Counted from the stretch's first letter, positions 9,350 through 17,402 are shown. The stretch is 51,919 nt of DNA from Marinomonas pontica (GCF_026191375.1 NZ_JAODTL010000024.1:1-51919), one strand, 5' to 3'. Translations and numbers: made by a program. Notes: generated by a model from the letters alone, not told the origin.

Positions 9350-10843
9350 ATGTCTCACTACGACAAGTTAACGTCACACTACCAAACACTCAGCCACTTT
9401 AATCATGCTCAAGCCATGCTTGGCTGGGACGCGGCGGCGAACATGCCATCGGGTGGTAGCGAAGCGCGTTCCAATGCCATGGCCGAATTGTCCGTTCATA
9501 TTCATCGATTATCGACACAACCTCAGTTAGAAGAGTGGTTTGGTAACGCTGCGCAAGAACCCTTAAATGCAGAACAAAAAGCCAGCCTGCGGGAAATGAA
9601 ACGCCAATGGCAGCAAGCGACCATGGTTCCAGAAGACCTAGTACAAGCGCAATCCATCGCGGGGTCCAAATGCGAACATGCGTGGCGCACTCAGCGTCAA
9701 GAAAACGATTGGACAGGCTTCGAGAAGAACTGGAAAGAAGTCGTCGCTTTGTCTCGCGAAGAAGCGAAAATCCGTGGCGCTGCATTAGGTCTCACGCCTT
9801 ATGACGCCATGCTAGACAAATACGAACCGGGCACCACCACCGCATCCCTTAATACTTTATTCACGGATGTGAAAACCTGGCTGCCAGAACTGATTGAAAA
9901 CGTACTGGAAAAGCAGAAGTCTGAATCTATCATTTTACCGTCTGGAACGTTTTCGACTGCAACTCAAAAAGCCCTCGGCTTAGAAGTTATGAAGCTATTG
10001 AAATTCGACTTTGACCGTGGCCGACTCGACCAAAGCGTGCACCCATTCTGCGGTGGTGTACCCACAGACGTGCGCATTACCACCCGTTATGATGAACAAG
10101 ATTTTGTACAAGCCTTAATGGGCATCGTCCATGAAACAGGCCACGCTCGCTATGAACAAGGCTTACCCAAAGCCTTTGCAGGATTGCCTGTTGGCGAAGC
10201 CCGCTCCATGGGAATTCATGAATCTCAATCCTTATTTTTCGAAATGCAAATAGGGCGCAGCAAACCCTTTATCTCTCACTTATCACGCTTATCCGCCGAT
10301 GCCTTCAACGCACACAACGACCCCGTGTTTGCCGAAGACAACCTCTACAAAATCTACACCCAAGTAGAAAAAGGCTTTATTCGCGTCGACGCCGACGAAC
10401 TAACCTACCCAGCGCACGTCATCCTGCGTTACGAGATAGAACGTGACCTGATCAACGGTGTCATAGAACACACCGACGTACCTGCATTGTGGAATGAGAA
10501 AATGCAAGCCGCCCTTGGCATCTCCACCAAAGACAACTACAAAAACGGCTGCATGCAAGACATCCATTGGACAGATGGCGCCTTTGGCTATTTCCCAAGC
10601 TACACACTTGGCGCCATGTACGCCGCCCAATACAAAGCCACCATGACGAACAACGTAGACTTCGGCTGTGATTTCGATATGGCCATCCAAAGTGGCGACC
10701 TAAGCCCCATCTTCCAATGGCTAAGCGACAACATCTGGACACAAGCCTCGCTCCACACCACAGATGAACTCGTCAAACGCGCCACAGGTGAGACGCTCAA
10801 TGCCGCGCATTTTAGAAAACACCTAGAAGGGCGGTATTTGTAA
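9350..10843 (+). CDS. M32-family carboxypeptidase (Taq type)
   Basis: 497 residues, the normal size for thermostable carboxypeptidase 1 relatives. The zinc site HETGH lies at 261-265 with the third ligand Glu at about 291 in GIHESQSLFFE; the N-terminal LGWDAAANMP and the substrate-binding region DVRITTRYDEQDF, IRVDADELTYPAHVILRYEIE and YTLGAMYAAQ are all in place. It is a cytoplasmic metallo-carboxypeptidase removing C-terminal residues with broad specificity. The gene is monocistronic. Its 3' half is richer in C-ending codons than the 5' half, without any break in the frame. The ATG at 9350 follows a weak site (GGATAAAAACGAAA). Confidence 0.93.
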   Translation: MSHYDKLTSHYQTLSHFNHAQAMLGWDAAANMPSGGSEARSNAMAELSVHIHRLSTQPQLEEWFGNAAQEPLNAEQKASLREMKRQWQQATMVPEDLVQAQSIAGSKCEHAWRTQRQENDWTGFEKNWKEVVALSREEAKIRGAALGLTPYDAMLDKYEPGTTTASLNTLFTDVKTWLPELIENVLEKQKSESIILPSGTFSTATQKALGLEVMKLLKFDFDRGRLDQSVHPFCGGVPTDVRITTRYDEQDFVQALMGIVHETGHARYEQGLPKAFAGLPVGEARSMGIHESQSLFFEMQIGRSKPFISHLSRLSADAFNAHNDPVFAEDNLYKIYTQVEKGFIRVDADELTYPAHVILRYEIERDLINGVIEHTDVPALWNEKMQAALGISTKDNYKNGCMQDIHWTDGAFGYFPSYTLGAMYAAQYKATMTNNVDFGCDFDMAIQSGDLSPIFQWLSDNIWTQASLHTTDELVKRATGETLNAAHFRKHLEGRYL

Positions 10844-11485
10844 TAGACCTGTTCCCTCCCTTTTCTTCAAGGGGAGGGCTAGGAGGGGTATGGCGCTTGG
10901 ATCAAAGCAAACACCACCGCTCGACACTGTCGTTTGACCTCGCTCTTGGTGTTCGCTTTGCTCCTCGCTGTTGTTCGTAAACGCATAACGCATTCAATAC
11001 TGCTGCCAAGTCTCTTCCCCTTACTTCAAGGGGAAGACGGAAGATGGGGTTTTGAAGTGGTTCGGCTTCGAGCAAACCAAACACCACCGTTCGACGTTAC
11101 TTTGATAAATTGACGTTTGACCTCGCTCTTGGCGTTCGCTTTGCTCCTCGCTGCTAAACATATACACCCAAAGCGTAGGGCACGATGAGCGAAGCGTAAT
11201 CTGCCGTTGTTCGTACACGCATAACGCATTAAATACGGCTGCCAAGTCCCTTCCTCTTGCCAAGGGGAAGATACCATCTTCACAATCCCCCAAAAGCCTT
11301 ATGGTTTTACCTAGGCTTTCGTAGTATTGTCAGTTTATCGTAATGAAAGATGCAGTAAGGGATTGCTTGGCTGATACTGGCACGAGACCAAAAATATCAG
11401 ACTCAAACGGTCTAATAGTGATACATCAAGTTTTGCTGAGTAAATCGGTAGAGCATGAATGTTAGTTCCATAAACAGGAAAGAAA
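10844..11485. repeat. Non-coding stretch made of palindromic repeat elements
   Basis: No convincing gene. It holds two kinds of repeat found elsewhere in the window. (1) GC-rich palindromes of the form CCTYCCC...AAGGGGARGG at about 10854-10879, 11010-11035 and 11247-11272. (2) Two copies (about 10894-10965 and 11068-11150) of a ~66-85 bp imperfect palindrome that begins AAGCAAACACCACCG-like and ends GGYGTTCGCTTTGCTCCTCG; the same element recurs twice at 45.79-46.03 kb. A shared tail with CGCATAACGCATT follows each copy. The second copy carries ~18 extra bases. They look like REP/MITE-type dispersed elements. Confidence 0.7.
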
Positions 11486-12019
11486 ATGATCGAATTCAAG
11501 GATGGGGTTTTGACCCCAGCAAACTGGTTTAGGCAATCTTGGCAGATGTTTGAAGCTTCAAAATCTCTTTACGATGTATTTTCAAGCCAAGAGCAGATCC
11601 AAACTGAAAAAGATAACTACCGTCATGTTGGTGCTATGAAGGGCGCAATGCTTTTGCTTGGGCTTTCAGCAGAAAATGCTTTGAAAGGGGCTTATATATA
11701 TCGGTCTAACCCCGATATTTCGGGAGACAAATTATTGTCTAAACATTTTCATAATAAATCGCATGATTTAATAGAGATTGCGGGTAAGCTGAGCTTGGAA
11801 CTCTCAGACGCTCAAGTGGACTTGCTTGAGCGGCTCACAATCTTTGTGCAGTGGGCGTCTAAGTATCAAGCTCCGCTAAGGAAATCTGAACTTCTGCAAG
11901 CAAGCGGAAAATTGAAATTAGAGTATCCGTCTGATTATAAAAGCTTAGAGGACCTTATCCATGTCCTTCAAGCTAATTCTGGTTTTGATGAGATACATGG
12001 CTGGCTAGTCACAAACTAA
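11486..12019 (+). CDS. HEPN-like helical protein, function unknown
   Basis: 177 residues with a good AAAGAAA-type ribosome site before the ATG. The sequence is all-helical in appearance: WFRQSWQMFEASKSLYDVF, then GAMLLLGLSAENALKGAYI, SHDLIEIAGKLSLEL and LLERLTIFVQWASKYQAPL. The order 'xLxAENALKG ... HDL..IA..L ... W..KY..P' resembles HEPN-domain proteins, but the ribonuclease Rx4-6H motif is not evident, so it may be a non-catalytic or substrate-binding version. Neighbours are repeats and a lipoprotein in an AT-rich accessory stretch; no nucleotidyltransferase partner is seen. HEPN assignment is tentative; the gene itself looks real. Confidence 0.6.
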   Translation: MIEFKDGVLTPANWFRQSWQMFEASKSLYDVFSSQEQIQTEKDNYRHVGAMKGAMLLLGLSAENALKGAYIYRSNPDISGDKLLSKHFHNKSHDLIEIAGKLSLELSDAQVDLLERLTIFVQWASKYQAPLRKSELLQASGKLKLEYPSDYKSLEDLIHVLQANSGFDEIHGWLVTN

Positions 12020-12064
12020 CAAGACACCCACACAATATTATTTCAAAAATCATGGTGCCTACAG

Positions 12065-12301
12065 ATGCTGGGGAAATTTATAGTTTATGACTTTTTTATT
12101 GTTGGTATTACTTGTGATTTTTTTATAGTTGGCTTAGTCCGGCTTGTACTTCAAAGAAAACATGCAATTCAGCGCAATAAGTTTAGTAGTTTAGTAACGA
12201 GTTTCTGGAGAAGCTACACATTTTCATGGAAAGCCATGGGTCGAATATGGAAGTATATGCTTGGCTTACTCATCGTTCACATAAAATGCAGGGAGAGATA
12301 G
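12065..12301 (+). CDS. Small possible membrane protein, doubtful
   Basis: 78 residues with two short hydrophobic stretches (YDFFIVGITCDFFIVGLV, with FFIVG repeated) and a basic C-terminus. No recognisable family and no clear ribosome site. It lies between the HEPN-like gene and the lipoprotein gene in AT-rich DNA, where chance ORFs are less frequent than in GC-rich DNA but still possible. Low confidence that it is translated. Confidence 0.2.
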   Translation: MLGKFIVYDFFIVGITCDFFIVGLVRLVLQRKHAIQRNKFSSLVTSFWRSYTFSWKAMGRIWKYMLGLLIVHIKCRER

Positions 12302-12460
12302 AGAATTGGGGGTAGTTTCAGCAATAATCACCGTAGTTATGGGTGCTCAAAATACTTTGGATATATTGAAAGATTGGATATTTTAAATACCACTATCATG
12401 CTAGTGGGAGAGTACTTCAAAGACGAGTAATTCAATATAAAATATAGAAGGAATTAATAT

Positions 12461-12985
12461 ATGATTATTAAAATTATTGGTTTGATGTTTATACCAATAG
12501 TACTGAGTGCTTGCTCTGCGAATAGCGCTAAAGTAAGTACCACTACTTCTCCCATAGACGGAGTGACTCGTACAATAATAACTGGGCCTGACTTTTCAAA
12601 TAGCCTTATATATCCGGTTGATTCAAATGGCCTTGGTGTCTTAATAAAGGGCGGAGCCGTAGTAGATAAGAAATATGCTTTAATTAACTTTGAATCAAGC
12701 TCAAGTTCAGGCTATCGTTCTGCATTTTTTAGTGCCAGCGGTAAAAAGATTAACCTATCTCCAGCGCAATCTCTTACCTCTTTTGAAGTGGATAATGTTG
12801 GTATAACCTCAAATATGTCGTTTGGTCTAATGTGTGATGAATTACTTACTGTAGCACAAAGTAATGATGTTTATTTACGCATTGTTCGTAATAGTGGTTT
12901 TACTGATTACATGGTTTCAGAGTCACCTTATAGTGGTACAGATGGCTTTGAAATGATTAAAAAGATAGCAAGTTACTGTAAATGA
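12461..12985 (+). CDS. Predicted lipoprotein of unknown function
   Basis: 174 residues preceded by AGAAGGA. A typical lipoprotein signal (MIIKIIGLMF, then IVLSAC with Cys18) is followed by a low-complexity Ser/Thr linker (STTTSPIDGVTRT) and a beta-rich body ending YSGTDGFEMIKKIASYCK. Two later Cys (in LMCDELL and SYCK) could form a disulfide. The family is not recognised. AT-rich composition differs from the metabolic genes on either side, suggesting an accessory gene. Outer- or inner-membrane anchoring cannot be decided: residue +2 is Ser, not Asp, which favours outer-membrane sorting under the Lol rule. Confidence 0.7.
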   Translation: MIIKIIGLMFIPIVLSACSANSAKVSTTTSPIDGVTRTIITGPDFSNSLIYPVDSNGLGVLIKGGAVVDKKYALINFESSSSSGYRSAFFSASGKKINLSPAQSLTSFEVDNVGITSNMSFGLMCDELLTVAQSNDVYLRIVRNSGFTDYMVSESPYSGTDGFEMIKKIASYCK

Positions 12986-13120
12986 AGAGCCCTATATTTA
13001 TAGGTGTCCGTTCTATAGCGCGCATAGGATAGGCCATAATTTAGGTGGATTATAATAATTATAATTAGAAAAAATCTAAATATATTTAGAATTTTTCTTG
13101 CTTGCATAGTGAAAATTTTT

Positions 13121-13237
13121 ATGCGGGTGCTAAGTATTTATGATTCCGATGAAGAAGCGCATAAAGATTTCGTCATTGCTTCAAGCATAAAAATTCATAT
13201 GGGCTTTATGCGCTATGACTTACTATTTACTGAATAG
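13121..13237 (+). CDS. Possible 38-residue small protein
   Basis: An ATG at 13121 opens 38 codons (MRVLSIYDSDEEAHKDF, ending YDLLFTE) and the stop at 13235-13237 is followed within 7 bp by a strong terminator hairpin. The terminator implies that something is transcribed here. No strong ribosome site and no known family. Could be a small protein or the body of a small RNA. Confidence 0.3.
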   Translation: MRVLSIYDSDEEAHKDFVIASSIKIHMGFMRYDLLFTE

Positions 13238-13243
13238 ACATTT

Positions 13244-13280
13244 AAAAGGGCTTGTTCAATCTTGAATAAGCCCTTTTTTA
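13244..13280 (+). terminator. Strong rho-independent terminator
   Basis: AAAAGGGCTTGTTCAA pairs with TTGAATAAGCCCTTTT with one G-T wobble, followed by a T-run to 13279. No long gene precedes it, so it marks the end of a short transcript (see 13121-13237) or of the lipoprotein gene at 12461. Confidence 0.8.
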
Positions 13281-13304
13281 TCTAAAGAAAAATAAAGACT
13301 TATG

Positions 13305-13780
13305 GAGTATTTAGGGTCAGATGAAAAATATCGTTATTCTCATCTAATTGATTGGGGTCAGAGTAAAATAAAATCAAATGGATATGCTACAGACAGAAGG
13401 TAGCGAAAAAATCTAGTAAGAATAGAAGATGGTGTTTAATATTACTCTGCTCCATTTTTCTAAATAAAATTGAGATTTTATTCTTTATATATAAAATAAA
13501 TTAATAGAAAAATTGGCAATAATCCACATTGGTATTGTTAATTTATTTAAAATAAAAATCATCTAGGATAAGTATGAAACTAATTGTTATGCTGACCGTA
13601 GCTCTAATGATATCAGCTTGCTCCAGTTCGTTAGGAGTATTCAAGATAGGCCCCGAAACATACACAATTTCAAGTATTTAGAGTATTTAGGGTCAGATGA
13701 AAAATAGATATTAGGGTCAGATGAAAAATAACGAATATTAGATCCAGATAAAAAATAGCCCTTTTCATCTGGCTCTAAAT
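13305..13780. repeat. Cluster of GGGTCAGATGAAAAAT repeats
   Basis: A 26-bp sequence beginning GAGTATTTAGGGTCAG and ending ATGAAAAATA occurs identically at 13305-13330 and 13681-13706. A third copy follows at 13708-13730, a degenerate fourth near 13736-13757, and an inverted copy (CTTTTCATCTGGCTCTAAAT) ends at 13780. Within the interval, GGGGTCAGAGTAAA (13354-13367) faces ATTACTCTGCTCC (13441-13453), another inverted pair. These look like ends of REP-type mobile units. The stretch 12986-13835 otherwise holds only the small ORF, the terminator and the lipoprotein fragment. Confidence 0.65.
13574..13681 (+). pseudogene. Truncated lipoprotein fragment
   Basis: A 35-codon frame preceded by AGGATA encodes a complete lipoprotein signal (MKLIVMLTVALMISAC, Cys16) plus GVFKIGPETYTISSI. 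The ending 'GPETYTI' is the usual start of the mature domain in many small gammaproteobacterial lipoproteins, but the frame stops precisely at the junction with the second GAGTATTTAGGGTCAG repeat. The rest of the gene therefore appears to have been lost by a repeat insertion or by recombination between repeats. It is unlikely to be functional. Confidence 0.5.
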
Positions 13781-13835
13781 CCCGCGGTCGATGCTTTTCG
13801 TTTGGGGATTTAACCCCCAAGTCTGCAAATCCTCT

Positions 13836-14792
13836 TTAAAGCTTTTTTAATTCATTGCTTTTGTTCAGCTGATATTCGTCAAGGTCGTTGGCGAGAAACA
13901 GGTTGCCCGAATAATGGGCTTTGGCTTCTTGATAAATGTCGGCGATGGAAGGGGATAGGTTTGGGTTGGCTTGGTAGCGAGGGCTAAAGTGCGTTAACAC
14001 TAAGTTGGGGATGTTAGCTTGCTCGGCAAAGGTCGCCACAAGTTCGGCGTAACTGTGGCCGTAGCTGTTGCCTGACTTCTCAACGAGGTCTTTGGTGTAG
14101 GTGGCTTCATGAACCAGTACACTGGCACCTTGGCTTATTTGAGCCAATAGCTCTGGCTGGTCATTGTCGCCTGCCACTATGATTTTTTGCGGGCTTTGAT
14201 CGTAGAGCAAATAGTCTTCACAATGGATTAGCTTGCCGTTTAGTTCAACATCTTGCCCCTTTTGTAACTGCCCCCAATGTGGCCCTCTGGGGATGTTTTG
14301 CCGCTCCAGTTTTTCCACATCCAAGCGCGGGTTGATGTCTTTTTCGGTAAAACAGTAAGCATAAGAAGGGACTCGGTGAGACAGGGCGACCGTTTCTACA
14401 CGAACTTTTCTGAACTCGACAGATGGCAGATCATCAGTACAGACAAATTCAATGCCATAGGGCAGATACAATTGTGTATGTTGCTGAGTCGCTTCCACCC
14501 ATTCTTTTACACCACTTGGTGCCATAATTTTCAATGGCGCCTTGCGACCATTCATGGCGGCACTTGCCAATATGCCTGGCAACCCATAACAGTGGTCGCC
14601 ATGAATGTGCGTGATGAAGATGGCTTGTAAGGCATTGATCGATAAATTGGTATGAAGTATCTGATGTTGCGTGCCTTCGCCACAGTCGACAAGGTACCAG
14701 CCGTTGCCTCTTTCTTCGCGCACCGCGATGCCGGTTACATTACGAGTTTTGGTCGGAACGCCTGCCGAGGTTCCAAGAAAGACAATATTCAT
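13836..14792 (-). CDS. rnz: Ribonuclease Z
   Basis: 318 residues of the short-form tRNase Z family. The metallo-beta-lactamase motif THIHGDH (61-67) with following CYGLPG, the N-terminal LGTSAGVPTKTRNVTGIAV, the mid-protein YDQSPQKIIVAGDND and the C-terminal HEATY and LVLTHFSPRY carry the zinc ligands and the HEAT/HST-like elements. It cuts the 3' trailer from tRNA precursors in the cytoplasm. It runs opposite to the lipoprotein region; no partner genes. Start at 14792 gives the expected N-terminus (MNIVFLGTSAG). Confidence 0.95.
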   Translation of the reverse strand: MNIVFLGTSAGVPTKTRNVTGIAVREERGNGWYLVDCGEGTQHQILHTNLSINALQAIFITHIHGDHCYGLPGILASAAMNGRKAPLKIMAPSGVKEWVEATQQHTQLYLPYGIEFVCTDDLPSVEFRKVRVETVALSHRVPSYAYCFTEKDINPRLDVEKLERQNIPRGPHWGQLQKGQDVELNGKLIHCEDYLLYDQSPQKIIVAGDNDQPELLAQISQGASVLVHEATYTKDLVEKSGNSYGHSYAELVATFAEQANIPNLVLTHFSPRYQANPNLSPSIADIYQEAKAHYSGNLFLANDLDEYQLNKSNELKKL

Positions 14793-14999
14793 TTTTTACC
14801 TTGATGCATAAAGACGGGTTATCTGCCTAAGCCTAATGTTTTCATGGCCAAGCGGCAATCTTGGGTTGTATAGATGGCTTATTATTTACCTAGCTTCAAA
14901 AAACTCAAATCAGTCGCTGCTAAGAATTGTTATCTTCTATACGCTTCCTGAGCTAAAATACAAACCTTGTTCGTACTTTTTAATACATGAGATTTATAA

Positions 15000-15152
15000 A
15001 TGACCGCATTTGATACCAAAGTGGAAGAATTGATCGCTAAGCATCCTCATTTAACCAAAGAGGAAGCCATCAAAATCATCACTGAGAAAAACGACCGTAA
15101 GAAGCAGAAGCGAAATGCCAGAACAAACAAAGGCAGCGTGAACAAAGGCTAG
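15000..15152 (+). CDS. Small basic protein, function unknown
   Basis: A 50-residue frame from the ATG at 15000: MTAFDTKVEELIAKHPHLTK, then EEAIKIITEKNDRKKQKRNA and a basic Asn/Gly tail. The N-terminal two thirds is a plausible amphipathic helix pair and the C-terminus is Lys/Arg rich, so nucleic-acid binding is possible but unproven. Codon use is like the neighbouring genes. It is divergently placed from rnz. I do not recognise a family; the lack of repeats and the ordered composition favour a real gene. Confidence 0.5.
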   Translation: MTAFDTKVEELIAKHPHLTKEEAIKIITEKNDRKKQKRNARTNKGSVNKG

Positions 15153-15356
15153 CAGCAAGAAATAGATAACTAGGTTCACATAACACCACTGGGTGGTACT
15201 TTATACCACCCTACATTTAATCTCTCTCTAAACCCATACTCTAACGCTATTTCGGCGCAAAAGGCCGTTGCTTGCCCACCATGAGCTAACCAAATCAAAC
15301 TGAAGGATCATTCCTTACTTAACCTTAAACATCTCTCTTAGTTTTTTAAGTGTGAA

Positions 15357-15374
15357 GTGATACTATAGTGATAC
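15357..15374 (+). promoter_or_regulatory. Direct-repeat operator candidate before the Phd-type antitoxin
   Basis: GTGATAC at 15357-15363 and again at 15368-15374, 11 bp (one helical turn) apart and enclosing a CTATAG core that could be a -10 element. It lies 22 bp before the antitoxin ATG, as expected for toxin-antitoxin autoregulation. Confidence 0.45.
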
Positions 15375-15396
15375 TTTTACTTATGAAGGTGTCACT

Positions 15397-15654
15397 ATGA
15401 GAACGGAAGTCGTTACGACGTTAAAGAGACAAGCAACAAAACTGCTTGCCGATTTACATGAAACCAAAGAACCTATTCTCATAACAGAGCATGGTCAACC
15501 GTCTGCTTACCTTTTAGATGTTGCTGATTACGAGTTAATGGTTGAGCGGATGAAGATTCTAGAAGGCATTGCGAAAGGAGAGCAGGCCATTCGAGATGGT
15601 CGAATTATGGACATGGATCATGCCAAAGAGAAGATGAGTAAATGGCTCAAATAA
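15397..15654 (+). CDS. Phd/YefM-family antitoxin
   Basis: 85 residues. The N-terminal half MRTEVVTTLKRQATKLL ... KEPILITEHGQPSAYLLDV is the YefM/Phd DNA-binding fold (the 'ILITEHGQPSAYL' strand pattern), followed by YELMVERMKILEGIAKGEQA, the C-terminal helical tail that wraps the toxin. It neutralises the toxin encoded next and represses their promoter. The toxin start overlaps the antitoxin end by 13 bp, so they are translationally coupled. The ATG at 15397 follows AAGGTG. Confidence 0.88.
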   Translation: MRTEVVTTLKRQATKLLADLHETKEPILITEHGQPSAYLLDVADYELMVERMKILEGIAKGEQAIRDGRIMDMDHAKEKMSKWLK

Positions 15655-15953
15655 TTTGGACAGAGCCCGCCTTAGATAATTTAAACGACATCGCTGAGTA
15701 TGTTTCTGTTAGTCATCTACAAGCCGCTAAGCAGTTAGTTGAAAATGTGTTCAGCCAGGTGCAGAGACTCGAATTTTTTCCAGAATCAGGTAAAGTACCC
15801 GAAGAAATTTCGACATTAAATTACCGAGAAGTTGTTGTTAATCCTTGTCGTGTTTTTTACAAAGTAGAACAGGACTCCGTTTATATCCTGCATGTGCTTA
15901 GGCAAGAAAGAGACCTGCGGAAGTTTTTACTGTCAGCGGGAATCCAAGGTTAA
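15642..15953 (+). CDS. RelE/ParE-family toxin
   Basis: 103 residues: IIWTEPALDNLNDIAEYVSV at the N-terminus, a helix hairpin (AAKQLVENVFSQVQRLEFFPESGK), then the core strands REVVVNPCRVFYKVEQDSVYILHVLRQERDLRKFL. The final 'VLRQERDLRKF' segment resembles ParE toxins (gyrase inhibitors) as well as RelE ribonucleases, so the target is not certain. It follows and overlaps a Phd-type antitoxin gene, which defines a type II module. Confidence 0.85.
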   Translation: MAQIIWTEPALDNLNDIAEYVSVSHLQAAKQLVENVFSQVQRLEFFPESGKVPEEISTLNYREVVVNPCRVFYKVEQDSVYILHVLRQERDLRKFLLSAGIQG

Positions 15954-16025
15954 CCACTCACTCATGATTTTTAGGACCAAATAAAAACTGGGTGGTTTTT
16001 ATTTACCTCACTATCTTCATAAGAC

Positions 16026-16060
16026 AAAAAAAGACCGATGCTATGCAAATCACATCGGTC
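16026..16060 (-). terminator. Terminator of the MYG1-family gene
   Basis: Read on the minus strand, GACCGATG (16060-16053) pairs with CATCGGTC (16040-16033) over a 12-nt loop, followed by a run of seven T (A on the plus strand, 16026-16032). Confidence 0.75.
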
Positions 16061-16077
16061 CTTCTCACTTCAAACCT

Positions 16078-16953
16078 CTAATAATCCAACGCCATCTCTG
16101 CCATTTTCATGGTATTTTCAAACGAAGCACAGCCTGCGATAAATAAGCCGTTATGACAGAACATTGCATCGTCCAAACCTGTGACGTCTTGCAGTTCTTT
16201 ATCTGACAATCCAGCCCATGGCGCAGGCAGTTTTTTGCGGTCTTCAAATGAGCCTAGTTCAACGGGCACTGTTTGTATGCGCCATTGTCCGGTTTGCGAT
16301 GGGTAAACCATGAATAAGGCGTCTTTGGATAGTCTAAGCACGGTGGTTTTCCACGGTGTGTATTGTTCTAACACGATGATTCTTGGGTCTTCGGCTTTTT
16401 CGATGGCGTTGGCGACGATGGCTTTAGCGTTTACGCCGCCGCTTGCCGCAGCAATAAAGCGAGTTAATATGCGAGATGCGAAGGCAACGGCTTCATCGAA
16501 GCAGGCGTCAAAATCGCCTTCTTCTTGCCATGTTGGGTTAAACATGGAGATGGTTTGACTCAGGCTGATGCCGGTTTGTACGCCTTCTACGTGTCCGCAA
16601 TCGATGGCGTCGATGGTGGAGACGAGATTTTTATCCAATGAGTTGGTGACTTCTTGGTCACCTGCGCATATTTCTAGGCCGTATTTTTGCCAAATCAAGC
16701 CAAAGGATGAAAACGGGATGCCGTTTTCTCGTGCGCCTGCACCGCCTTTTTGGTGGTGGTCAAAACGGCCTTGTTCTGCGTCGTATATTCCGCCAACGTC
16801 TACCACAATATCGGCCTTAGCCATGGCATCTAGGTCGCGCGTGCGGAGTATTTTAGCCGCTGGAAAAAGGTGTTTAAGTGCCGCGACGGCAAAGACATCG
16901 TCGGCATGAAAGTTGCCATTGTGCGTTGCGATTACTTGAACGGGTTCGGTCAT
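16078..16953 (-). CDS. MYG1-family metal-dependent hydrolase
   Basis: 291 residues matching the UPF0160/MYG1 family: ATHNGNFHADDVFAVAAL (10-27, with His11, His16, Asp18, Asp19), DIVVDVGGIYD, then the DHH motif in GRFDHHQKGGAGARENG and FGLIWQKYGLEIC. DHH-type phosphoesterase fold; the eukaryotic homologue is a 3'-5' RNA exonuclease, and the bacterial role is not established. Monocistronic on the minus strand with its own terminator. The intact DHH and HxD-type metal ligands suggest a working hydrolase. Confidence 0.9.
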   Translation of the reverse strand: MTEPVQVIATHNGNFHADDVFAVAALKHLFPAAKILRTRDLDAMAKADIVVDVGGIYDAEQGRFDHHQKGGAGARENGIPFSSFGLIWQKYGLEICAGDQEVTNSLDKNLVSTIDAIDCGHVEGVQTGISLSQTISMFNPTWQEEGDFDACFDEAVAFASRILTRFIAAASGGVNAKAIVANAIEKAEDPRIIVLEQYTPWKTTVLRLSKDALFMVYPSQTGQWRIQTVPVELGSFEDRKKLPAPWAGLSDKELQDVTGLDDAMFCHNGLFIAGCASFENTMKMAEMALDY

Positions 16954-17110
16954 TCTGTGGTCTCTTTGATTGATTTCATTTCACTTAACAGCACACACGT
17001 ACTAATAAAACGGCATTTTACGGGGTTTTGTCAGAGGGTGACACCGTTCATTTGCCTATCTGGCTTTTTGTTCTGCGTATATTGTTAAGTAATATAAATA
17101 GGAATATGAT

Positions 17111-17281
17111 TCTCAAAACCTTAGGGGAGTAGTCTCTCAGTCTAGTCTGAGATAACCGTCAACAGTCTCCGAACAGTTGTTCGTGGTGGTTATGTCCTGT
17201 TTTATATGGATTGACAAGACTTAAGGCAAGCGTTGTTCTCGGGTGGAGGGCCGCTCTTGCCTTCTGTCATTTCCACCCGAG
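17111..17281 (+). ncRNA. yybP-ykoY-type (Mn2+) riboswitch candidate
   Basis: CCTTA (17119-17123) directly precedes the family's conserved GGGGAGTA (17124-17131); TAAGG (17222-17226) pairs back to it as P1, just after GACAAGACT. Inside, TCTCAG/CTGAGA forms a perfect P2 hairpin (from 17134). Downstream, AAGGCAAG (17223-17230) shares P1's 3' strand and can instead pair with CTTGCCTT (about 17257-17264), while CTCGGGTGGA (17238-17247) can pair with TCCACCCGAG (17272-17281). These mutually exclusive stems form a plausible expression platform. It lies in the 450-bp leader of a CaCA-family transporter, a known target class of this Mn2+ sensor. Assignment is by motif memory, not by a covariance search. 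Confidence 0.7.
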
Positions 17282-17402
17282 GACCTGACTGTGTTTCCAA
17301 TCATTGCTTTTCTTGCTTTCCTGTCTTATTTGTCGAGATCATTACGATCTCAGTTTACTGTTTTTTACTCATCGTTTTTTCTTTCTTCCGTGAGGTGGCG
17401 CT

